A DNA stretch of 64,000 nucleotides from Turbatrix aceti (Eukaryota > Nematoda > Chromadorea > Rhabditida > Panagrolaimidae). Each line of letters begins with the position of its first letter. The first letter of the stretch is position 1. Under the pieces are notes generated by a model, which saw only the letters and a program-made list of their open reading frames with translations, did no database searches and was not told where the DNA came from. The stretch spans positions 2,985,246 to 3,049,245 of the forward strand of contig OZ017770.1 of NCBI GenBank assembly GCA_963969345.1, given 5' to 3'. Shown here piece by piece: positions 1 to 9,442 of the stretch. A program made the translations under genes and the position numbers.

Positions 1-1811
1 GAATCACGCAACGTGTTAGCGACCAAAATCGATACATTGTTTATTTAAATGATGTGACCTATCATACACGTCCTCCAAGCGTAACAAAGACGAGAACGAG
101 GCGCAGACAATTGGCGCCAGACGACGACAGTAGTAGTCATCAATCGTCGCGTGTTTATGATCGTCGCGTTATTACTGCAGATTTAACAGACACCGAACTT
201 GCAACCCGTAAACATGATGGCCGGTACCGTAGAACAACCAAAAGCAACACAACCGAGGGCAATGTTTTTGATAACGCACTGTTCGATCTCCATATTGAAA
301 ATACAACGGTTACGCCAAAAAACAGCGGCAGGCGAGGCCATAAGAAGGGGCACAAACATGTCATCAACAATCTCGCTGCAACCCAGAAACAAACATCACT
401 CGGAATCTTTAGCAACCATGTGAAGAACCAGAAACCAAAAATTATGGACATTGAAAAGGGTATTACAATGCTGCCGTCGATCAGAACACAATCATCAGAA
501 GATGCAAGTTCTGAACAGGATACACAGAGGAAGCAGCAGCGTCGCCGAGTGACTTCTACGGCACACACGTGGTCGATTCCTTTCAGCTACTTTTTTGGAT
601 CGACTCAAAGTCGAAGTGGCCGGACGCTTCGACAGTTTTGGATTCATAACGAAACAATACGCTTTGTTGACAGCGAACTTGCATCTGACCAATATATTCT
701 CGCCAATCCTGATTGGATTTATCCGTATAAAATCAACTATGATCTCGATAATTGGAAAATGGTTATCGATCAGGCAAGTGTCTATAAAACAACATCTTTT
801 TTTTTAATTTTTAATTTTCAGCTTCGCAAAAATCCTTCTGAGATACCAACCATGTCCAGAGCACAGTTGATTATTGACGGCGAAACTTATCTCAAACAAT
901 CCGGGGTACCTCACTTGTATATCAAACTTCTCGCATACCTTCGCAACGAGACAAATCTTGGTGTTTTGCTCATCGGATTGGATGCTGTTTATTCGGTGAT
1001 TCACTACTTTTCTGCAACACCCGTAAACGCTCCCTTGTTATTGTACATGTCACCGGTCATCGAGCAATTTGATCAAATGTTGTACAAAACAACAGACGAC
1101 CCCGAATTGGCAGCGTTGTGGTTGTTGAGTCCGCAGAGGCTTGCAAAACTCTACCAACTTCGATGTCTTGCAAACTTTGCCAGTTGCCAGCAGAAAGAAC
1201 AGGTGGATCAGTGGGCTGCGCATCCGACAGCGCTGAGTCCAGAACAACACAAGCAGATAACAGCCATCTGCCAGTATCTTTTCACCCAGGGCGGGCTTCC
1301 AGAAGTCAAACTGTTGCAAGGATTACTCAAACAAAGACAGATCCCTTCTACGGTGACCCTGCAACTTGCCACGTGCATACGTGATGAATCCATCATCGAG
1401 GAAGCCGTCAGCCGTATTGTAAGACTGCGGAATGCAGGAGTCTACGCGAGCGTCCTTCAGGTTCGTAATTTTTTTTCTGCGTTCAAAGAACATCCATGAT
1501 TACAGGGAACGTATTCGATTCAATATAATCGCATGTTTCGTGAGATCTTCTGGCGCGGCATAACCCAGCTCAGTCTCCACGAACGACAACTCCTCTTTGC
1601 AGTTAATACCGGGAAATCAGATCACATTGCTCAGCTTCTTCTTCATTCGGTTCGAACTTCTGAAGAGCTTGAAGCCGTGGTACAGCTTCTACCTCACTGG
1701 CCGGCTAATCTCTTGGTGCATATTGACTACATTCGACGCAAATTTCGGTGGCTTGAAACCAATGCTGTAAAGGAAATCCAAAGATTTATTCTAAAGTCCC
1801 AGTCTATGTAA
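1..1811 (+). CDS. M1-family metallo-aminopeptidase, C-terminal part (5' end outside window)
   Basis: The reading frame is open from position 3, so the gene starts left of the window and the zinc-binding HExxH region is not visible. From about 570 the protein reads like the ERAP1-type C-terminal domain of M1 aminopeptidases: a W-x-IP strand, then ILANPDWIYPYKINYD, then the helical repeat start (SRAQLIIDGETYLKQSG) and repeats to the end (TAA at 1809-1811). Such enzymes remove N-terminal residues from peptides, usually as membrane ectoenzymes. Two introns are inferred: 774-821 (48 nt, GC-AG, in frame and stop-free) and 1461-1505 (GTTCGT donor). About 160 extra residues, rich in Arg, Lys, Ser and Thr, lie between the first beta strand (about 20-40) and the W-x-IP strand; relatives have roughly 20 there. 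The family call is firm. Substrate and orthology are not determinable. Confidence 0.85.
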
Positions 1812-2468
1812 AGTTTGAAATCAAATCGTGTATGTATATTGTTGGTGCAATAAAGGTGTTGAAATCAAAGTACACAGCATGTGACACTTAAATTCAGGTT
1901 TTTTTGTATCAAAAACAGAATATGTAGCGCATTGAGATAAATGCCTTCTCAAAACCTTTTCATCGTGGTCGGGTTTATGATCAACAATAAAGACATGCGT
2001 TCTTTCTCTAATCATCGATAAAAAGTTCCCATTGAATTTAGTACTAATTAATCAGTCATATAATGAGCAAATAAAAAACAATAAATACTTAGTTCCAACC
2101 TCTTATTTGTTTGGCACGGTTCCAAGGTGTGCGCGAGACAAACTTTGTACAAATTAAATGATCCTTCCCTTGCGGTCTGGCAATTACTCACTTCACCATA
2201 TTGCTGTCATGTGAATAACGCGTTATGACTAACAATGATTAAAAGAAAGATTCCTTAATTAAAGATCTTAGGGCGTGGTCTGATAACAAAATATTACCAA
2301 TTGTATTCGTTGACAGATCAATCGCATCAAAATAGTTGTATCCAGAGAAGTTTGCTCTCAATTTATAGCGAATACTTTGACCCGATCGTCGTTTGCTACA
2401 AAACCACTTTTAAAGGTTGTGCTGTCATTCATCTCAACTTCTTTTAGGTAATTAAACACTCCGTCAAG
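1812..2468. other. Intergenic spacer
   Basis: No supported gene. A TTCTTTTAG acceptor ends near 2447, about 20 nt before the SLC13 start codon, and could be a trans-splice site. The rest is AT-rich spacer with no repeat that I can see. Confidence 0.5.
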
Positions 2469-4482
2469 ATGGTGATGGAAAATGGCGTCGACTTTGAAGA
2501 ATACACCGAAATTTCAAAGCAGGGTCCAAGAATTCGATTTTCTTCCGAATACGATGCCAAGTCAATGACAAACTCCGAAGGATCAAACGATGTCTTTGAT
2601 CCGAATTCAGAAAACATATTGGATATTCTGAAAAGATTAAAGCACTTCGTTTTCCTTCTCGGAGCTCCTCTTTTGTCGCTGCCCTTGTTGATGTCACCGT
2701 TTCACGTAAGTTTCATTACTGTATTTGAACTTCTCAAAAATGGGAAAATTTTAGGAATATCGATGCATAGGATGTCTAGCCATCATGGCGTCTTACTGGA
2801 TATCAGAAGTTTTACCTCTGCCCGTGACCGCCATGTTGCCCTTGGTGCTATTCCCTCTGACGGGTATAATTGGCACAGAAGAAGTTGCAAAAGAGTACTT
2901 CAACGTGAGAATTTCAAATTTGTTTTTCAAGTTGTAAAAATATGGCTTTAGGATATGTGCTTCCTATTCATCGGAGGCATTGTCGTGGCAATGGCAGTAG
3001 AAAAATCTGAACTTCACGAACGCATAGCGCTGCGCGTGCTAACATTTGTGGGATCCCAGCCAAAATGGATCATGCTGGGCTTCATGACTGTGACGGCCCT
3101 TCTCAGCTCATGCATCAGCAACACCGCTACCACTGCCATGATGGTTCCGGTCTGCCAATCTGTTGTCGTCCAGCTTCTTCGATCCTATCGTCTCCATGGT
3201 CAGAGTGTAGCCAGTCGAGCCGAACTTATCGAATGCGGTGAAAATGAAGCTCCTAAGCCGCGTCAGAATGAAAAATACATGGCAAAGGGATTAATTTTAT
3301 CCATTTGTTTTGCCGCTAATATTGGAGGAATCGGAACCATCACTGGCACTGCTCCTAACTTGGTTATGGTCGGCCAACTGTCAACGTATGTTTTTTCAAA
3401 AAGAAAAAATTATTTTTAAGTCAAAGTAATTTTCAGGTTGTATCCTACAGCCAACACCGGCGTTTCATACATCACATGGATGATTTTCTGTTTTCCTCTC
3501 ATGCTGATCTGTCTTTTCACGTCATGGGCAATCCTCGTCCTTATATTCCTCTACAACAGTCCTCCTGCTGTCCAAGAAATCACCGAGATAATGAACGCGC
3601 GTGCCGCTGAGCTTCCGCCCCTTAAGTACAATGAAAAGTCCGTAGCAGCGTGCTTCCTTCTCATGTTGACCCTATGGGTACTTCCCCAAGCTGCTCCACA
3701 ACTTCTCAGCTACTTGCCAGATGATTATTACAAGGACGCGACGAGCGCCATTATTGTCAGCGTTCTTTTGTTTGCCCTGCCTGCGGAAAAGCCAGATATG
3801 TTCATTTTCTGCAAACCGGAAGAGCCAAACGGTGAAACAAAAAAGCGGAGCTATGCCCGACTCATGGATTGGCAAACTATGCAAGAACGTTTTCCCTGGG
3901 GTGTTTTGATACTTCTCGGAGGTGGTTTTGCACTGGCAGCCGGAGTCAAGGAATCCGGATTATCAGATATGCTCGGAAATCAACTCTCTGAAATCAGTGC
4001 TCTGCCGTTGCCCGTGATTCAGCTTCTCTGCGTTGCAATCACACTATTTGTCACAAACATCTGTTCTAACACTGTAACGGTCAGCATCTTTCTCCCCATC
4101 ATTGCAACCTTGGTAGGTTGATTAATTGCGAATTCTGATATAACTAGTGCGTCATTTCAGGCAGAAAAAGCTTATCTTCACCCGTTGAGTCTCATGCTAC
4201 CTGTAACAATTTCTTGTTCATTTGCATTCTTGTTGCCGGTAGGCAGTGCGCCAAACGCGATTGCATTCAGCAGCGGATTGTTGAAGACAACAGATATGGT
4301 AAGCCAAAAAACTTTTTACACAAGTTTTAATGACAAAAACATTTCAGCTATTTTCCGGATTTGTATTATCAATCGTTACCGGAGGATTGGCTATCGGCTA
4401 TATGTCAACATTTGGTGACTTTGTGTTCGACTTGAACGAAGCAAACTTCTGGCAGCAAGTTAATCAAACATCTGTACTATAA
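2469..4482 (+). CDS. SLC13-family sodium-coupled di/tricarboxylate transporter (INDY/NaDC type)
   Basis: Six exons (2469-2705, 2755-2904, 2952-3385, 3437-4112, 4161-4298, 4348-4482) give a 589-residue protein, the usual size for SLC13. It should move Krebs-cycle dicarboxylates or citrate with sodium across the plasma membrane. Support is along the whole length: [20 protein letters not shown] near TM2, [19 protein letters not shown], both Ser-Asn-Thr clamp motifs ([15 protein letters not shown] and [15 protein letters not shown]), [13 protein letters not shown] before the second half, and [13 protein letters not shown] near the end. All five introns are 47-51 nt with GT-AG ends and keep the frame. 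Substrate choice (citrate or succinate) cannot be read. The ATG at 2469 is followed in frame by a second at 2475; either could be used. Confidence 0.93.
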
Positions 4483-5338
4483 TTATTTAATTATAGATAT
4501 GCTAAACGGCGGGTTTTGTAATTGTAAACGAATAATTGTGATATGAAATGTAGAAAATATTAAAAAATATTTATTAAATCGATTTCTCTGGTGCGAAAAT
4601 AAAGTAAATGCCTAACTTTTATCCAAAATCATCGAACAAAAACAACGGTACGGGTGCAGAGGATAAACCTGACAAAAACACATTTTTTCTGGCCTTTGCT
4701 TCTCGACAACGTTAGATTAAAAAAGTCAAACTCTGCCCTATTTAAAGCCATGCAACAAGCTTAAAAAAAGGTTTACCGGGGCAGGGTTAAGCTTACTAAA
4801 TTCACGTGTCTGATAATATTAAATGTGCAAAGAACCAAAAACATACAAAATACATGATAACCTGAAAGGCGTTCAATGCACAACACATTCAAACGCGTTT
4901 GCGTATTCGTGTCAGGAGCACCATGGGAACGAGCACTCGTCGTTGTCGAGCAGTAGGATTTTCAAGCAACATTGCGATGGATGGTGCGGCTTCACTGTGT
5001 CCATTCAAATATGCGGTCATCCAGCACAAAAAGACGCCATCGCTTGTTCATTAGACAGATAGTAGATAGTTCGTTGTCCAACTATAAGACTATTGATTGG
5101 ATTGCATGGTGAAGACAATGTGTTGTTTTTTTAACCGCGTCGTGACTTTCCGCTGATTTGCTTCGTTGAGTGCATTTTTCATGATTGCCTACGTTTAGGT
5201 ATAAATTGTTAGAACGCTTGGCGGCATGTAGCTTTTTGTCTCAGGCTTTAGCGTTTTGAAAGCCTTTTGAACTACATTTTAATCGTGTTTTATATCATTT
5301 TTTGTTGAAAAGCGGTGGTTCCTTTTCAGAAGCGGACT
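4483..5338. other. Intergenic spacer and GATA-gene upstream region
   Basis: No supported gene; a 79-codon reading frame near 4823-5062 has no recognisable features. AATAAA (4599-4604) is a candidate poly(A) signal for the transporter. CTTTTCAG at 5322-5329, 9 nt before the GATA start codon, looks like a trans-splice acceptor. Confidence 0.45.
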
Positions 5339-6237
5339 ATGTCCGGCCCACCGGTTCATACCCCGGCTGTGGGATGTCTACTGATGCAGTATAAGATTCT
5401 CACGCATTTGCATGCAATGACCAAGAAATACGAGGAAAAGCTTGACAAAATCGCCAACGCACTTGGTGTATCGCCTGATCCAAGCGTATCCCTCAACTGC
5501 AACTCTGCGCCCACTTCGGAAGTCTTCAACTACAACTTTGCGACCACTTCGGATGTCCAGGAAGAGCCGCTGATTCCTGAGCACGGCGAATACACCGAAC
5601 CGGATCCCGTACTTCTTGAAGATATTGACAAATGGTTCGGCGTTCCAGTCCAGAAATCATCGAACGCACCCGTGGCTCCCAGTGTCAAAACGGATTCTCC
5701 TACGACTGAAGTAGCCGCCGACAAGTCTCTTTCGGCTGCCAAGACTCCCATGCCGCCTGCCAAAACTCCCATGCCGCCGCAGCTAGTTGGTCCATGCCGC
5801 AGCCAGGATTCCATGATCCAGCGTGCCACGCATTCCGCTGTGCAGATCGCCAACGGCGCTCTGCGTCCGAAACCGGTAGGTTTTTATTAAAAAAATGACA
5901 AACAATAATTAGTTTTTTTAGTATACTACGGTCAAACCCATCTTCGTTAAGCCGGGGGAAACTCGCCTCAAATGCCATCATTGCGGTACAACAACCACGT
6001 GGACTTGGCGCAAAGTAGATCTCAAAGTGACCTGCGATGCCTGTTACCAGTACTACAAGCATCACCGCGTATGTTTTTTTGTGATTCTTTTTTAATCCTA
6101 AAATGATGTATGGATACTTTTAGATGTTTAAGCCCATTGAGTCGCTGAAGCGATCCGACGACCGCGCTCATCGTCAACAGAATCCGATGCCGAGTGCATC
6201 CGGAACGGGTACTGTGCCTACCTTTACGCTGCTCTGA
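5339..6237 (+). CDS. Single-finger GATA-type zinc-finger transcription factor
   Basis: Three exons (5339-5875, 5922-6068, 6124-6237) encode 265 residues. The start is the first ATG after a CTTTTCAG acceptor. Residues 197-220 form one C-x2-C-x16-C-x2-C finger with the GATA signature CHHCGTTTTWTWRK followed by CDACYQYYKHHR, so it should bind GATA-like sites in the nucleus. The C-x2-C loop holds 16 residues; canonical fingers have 17 or 18. The first 180 residues are low in order: an acidic stretch (EYTEPDPVLLEDIDKWFGV) that may be an activation region, and a tandem AKTPMPP repeat near residues 135-150. The tail after the finger is short and lacks a long basic region. Lineage-specific worm GATA factors such as END/MED/ELT are the natural comparison, but I cannot assign orthology. 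Confidence 0.87.
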
Positions 6238-6389
6238 ATTGTCAGCGAGTTTGCCTTTCAACCATCAAGTCGATGCTCTGTGAATGTTCCAGTTTACTTT
6301 TTTCGGAGCTTCTACCCAGAGTCTTTGCTGAATTAGATATATATGTAGATGCGACTCGTAACAGTTGCCTGAATTAAATATTTATGTAG

Positions 6390-6600
6390 AAAAGCGTGAT
6401 AAATTTATTTCATTATTTGATTCACCGTTACACGATGTTTGGTTACCATTAGACCAAATGATGTCCACGTAGGCGTTGATGTTTCGATTCGATTTGGTTG
6501 CGATTTTCTTTTCCGAGTTTGGTTTTCGGATTGTTGAACAGCGACTTGAGCGAGTCGGCGTAGAAAAGTGTCTAACAGGTCGCTAACTATCCACAAAGTC
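6390..6600 (-). mobile_element. Truncated 3' end of a non-LTR retroelement (same family as 28104-28744)
   Basis: Read on the minus strand, about 6600 to 6395 resembles the 3' part of the element at 28104-28744: both share CGCTCAA, TGTTCAACAA, GAAAACCA, AATCGA, CCTACGTGGACATCATTTG and GGTCTAATG in the same order, and both end in an AAATAAA-rich tail. In translation both give IETsTPTWTSF. No intact frame remains, so this is a dead 5'-truncated copy. The exact left end and any target-site duplication were not resolved. Confidence 0.6.
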
Positions 6601-6852
6601 TGCTATCCGTCGGCCCAACTGTCTTTGTCTGACGCGTAGATCCACTTTTGTCGTTCAGTTTCTTTCAAAAGTGGATCTACGCGTCAGACGAGCATCGTTT
6701 TTCGTCGGATGATTCTGTTGCGGAATTTGTCAGACTGTCGCAGTTCGAGGATGGCTCGTACGATTCTGTATGGATCAGGAGGCGAGTCAGGTACATTGGC
6801 GTGCGTGTCGACGTTGTCATCGATGTTTGGTTACCATTAGACCAAATGATGT
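6433..6852. repeat. 32-nt direct repeat pair (6433-6464 and 6821-6852)
   Basis: The same 32 nt, beginning CGATGTTTGGTTACCATTAG, occurs at 6433-6464 inside the retroelement tail and again, identical and in the same orientation, at 6821-6852. The second copy runs straight into the next repeat unit, so a fragment of the retroelement end has been copied or duplicated here. Confidence 0.75.
6628..6688. repeat. Perfect 23-bp inverted repeat with 15-nt loop
   Basis: Bases 6628-6650 (TCTGACGCGTAGATCCAC...) are exactly complementary to 6666-6688, separated by a 15-nt spacer at 6651-6665. The arms would form a strong hairpin or cruciform. It lies at the boundary between the retroelement tail and the neighbouring repeat unit, so it may mark element ends or a fold-back duplication, not a gene control element. 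Confidence 0.8.
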
Positions 6853-7237
6853 ATCGCTTGGATTACGAATAAACGTGCATTGAACTTTTGCGTGTATCGA
6901 CATGGTGCATCGGCCGGGAACAAACCAAACGCATCTGCTTCACCTCCACGAAGGTGTTCCCTTGCGTCAAAACAACGTCGCCTTGACATTGGTGAGGAGG
7001 CCAGCGGATCCTGCGCAGACCTTGTTTCTAGCACGTCGTAAGGCACAAGGTGTCCTTGTTAACGACATCGACACAATCCGGCTACGCCGACAACGACACC
7101 GACACAATTCAGTGTGTGCCCCTCTGTCATCGTCGGCATGGTTCATGCTATTTAAGCCATTCACATTTTATCATTTTTATTACTTGTATCGCTTGGATTA
7201 CGAATAAACGTGCATTGAACTTTCGCGTTTATTGACA
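6851..7237. repeat. 52-nt direct repeats flanking a ~280-nt unit
   Basis: A 52-nt stretch beginning GTATCGCTTGGATTACGAAT is found at 6851-6902 and at 7186-7237, with about three mismatches. The 283 nt between them are GC-richer than the surroundings and carry no gene that I recognise. The layout suggests either a small element with terminal direct repeats or a tandemly repeated unit. No retroviral or transposase coding is visible. Confidence 0.6.
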
Positions 7238-8009
7238 GTGCGTTTGGAGCGCAGGAATTCGGAGTTCCGGTAGTAGATGAACCTTGCTGCCTGTAACGTG
7301 GTATGTAAATACTAAATTTTTTTTTCGACTTGTTTTCCATGATTTATATAATTTTAATTAGATCATATCGTTTTCGTGTTTTATGCATATTTAACGAGGT
7401 ATTTTTCTGAAGGCGGCATGCAAAATAAAATGCGTAATCAATTGTTCTCAAAACTTTGCTTAAACATACTACTACGTGTAAAACGACATTTTTTCTGATC
7501 ATTTACCAAGTATAGGGAATGTTGTTTCCCCTTTTACTTTCTGATTTGCAATGCAAAACACTTTATTATGGCAAATGATTAGGGCAGTTTTAGAAAGGCG
7601 TGCTTTTTGGTTACGCTAACTGTATCGTTGCTCTGAATTCAAAGTTGTGCTCATCCTCCATATTTCCTATTATTTACAATTTTTGACTTCTAAGAACTGA
7701 CAAGTGTTCTGCGAAATGCTGCAACGGTAATTATAATTATGTGTTAAGGGTATAGACGAAATGAAAGACCACTGAGCAATACTGCGATTTTATTCAACAC
7801 GATACCGAACACTGGCATTAAACAAAGTGTGTCATATTTCAAAAACAAGAATGATGACCGTAAATAATCAGTGATGTGTATGTAGTCATGGAAGCATCTT
7901 ACGAGGAACGTAGTTCTGGCATTTCCTTATCATTACACTGAAAGGGCAGGTTTAAAAATGTGTGTTTAAAAAATCCTGTAACCATTACCCCTTGGGAAAA
8001 GCGGTGCAA
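7238..8009. other. AT-rich spacer
   Basis: No gene, RNA or repeat that I can support. It lies downstream of the minus-strand GPCR gene. Confidence 0.4.
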
Positions 8010-9442
8010 TCAGGGATAAAGCCATTTTAAATAGCGTATGCATGTGCAGTGCCAAAGCTTATTACAAAAATTCACCTTACTAAAAGTATAGGTTACTTCC
8101 ATGGTTCGTCCACTGCTACTTGAGCCTTTAGAATGGCAGGATAATAAGGCTGTTATCCGGGCTCTGAACTTTTTGGAAAATAGAGTATAAAGAAGGGGGT
8201 TGCAGGCACTGCACATCATGGCCAACGCATTCATGCTTAGCACAATTTCAAACGGCGGATGCAGTGCAACATTAAATAGACCCCTAAAAAATGTGAATTG
8301 ATTTATCTTTGATACGAAACAGTTTAAAAAATTAATTACTTTGATAGAAAGATGCCCTGAATAGGCGAGTAACAAATAAAGTACACGCATACGCATGCTA
8401 CCAGCATTTTGACAACCGTTCGACGCGTGATCAAGGCATCCGGTCGGACTTTGAGGTCGTTTGTAGAAAGGGTTTCTGCAATTTTATAAAAAAAAATGTT
8501 AGTATGGGCTAGACTAAAATGGTCTGTGTACCTTTATATAGCTGTTTGTTCTTTGCCCATAAAATGCAGCAAACTTTGCTGTACAAAGCCAGGAAAATGA
8601 TGCATGGCAGGAAGTAAAAACTGACAAATTCAATCCATTTATAAATTATCCAAAATGATGTATTCATTGCTTCGTTGACGCAAAATCTTGCTGAAAATAA
8701 TAAAAAAATGATTAATTACTTACAAAATTAAAGATTAGATTTAGATCAAATCTCATTTGATGATGCAATAAAAAAATTAAAATTTTGGAAACAACAACTT
8801 ACAGTTGACTCTGTTGTACATGATATTTGGAATCGCAATGATAAATACCATAATCCAAGTTAAAAATATGGTTATCGTGATGTTTCGTCTTGAGCAAAGT
8901 CTGCGTGCGTGTATGGGGTAGACAATGGCAATAAATCTAGAACAATACAACTTTTTATATTTTACAAAATTGTTTCCCTGATAAATGAAAATAAATAACA
9001 ACAATTTTTACCTTTCAACACAAACAACAAGTTGAGTCAGAATCGATGTAAAAAGGAATACGCATTCCAGATACCGTCCTACGGGACAAACAAGGGCAGG
9101 AAAAACCCATGTGGGGTATCCAAAAATGATAATTGGAGTCCATTCTACTATTGTCGTTACCAGATTAAGAGCATCTGCGATAGCCTGAAAAATACGGTAA
9201 ATCAGGGTTCAAAACACATTTTTTTAAGTGAAACTTACCAAATTTAATAGCAACAAATTCATTACACTTCGTCTCATCTTACGATCACCGCTGATGGCAA
9301 TGATAACAACCACGTTTCCAATTAATCCTATGAGTGTGAGAAGACAAAAAAGCGATCCAAAGAATATACACCATGGCAAAGAGACCAAACGTCCCATTTT
9401 TGCACGCTTGAATCTGCAAATTAGAATCATGAAAGAAATCAA
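8010..9442 (-). CDS. Rhodopsin-family (class A) G-protein-coupled receptor, peptide-receptor-like
   Basis: Six exons on the minus strand (9442-9239, 9184-9012, 8936-8803, 8690-8532, 8475-8340, 8283-8010) join in frame to 359 residues with seven hydrophobic segments. Landmarks: TM1 IGLIGNVVVIIAISGDRKMR; TM2 NLAIADALNLVTT with the conserved LAxAD; a Cys before TM3 (CPVGRYLECVF); ERFIAIVYPIHARR at the DRY position, with Glu for Asp and Phe for Tyr; TM5 with FYFLPCIIF; TM6 VVKMLVACVCVYFICYSP; and CNPLLYTLFSKKFRARI at the NPxxY position. A Ser-rich tail follows. Overall this looks like a neuropeptide or amine-type receptor at the cell surface; the ligand cannot be told. The extracellular N-terminus is almost absent and a TTTGCAG acceptor sits just inside the first exon, so at least one upstream exon is probably missing. 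Confidence 0.85.

Noticed and set aside
155..568. 137-codon minus-strand frame opposite the aminopeptidase
   Set aside because: Shadow of the coding strand; no features, and the plus strand is clearly the gene downstream.
6902..7164. Overlapping frames on both strands (about 65-100 codons) in the repeat mosaic
   Set aside because: They lie inside the unit bounded by 52-nt repeats, are Arg/His-rich in both directions and show no protein family.
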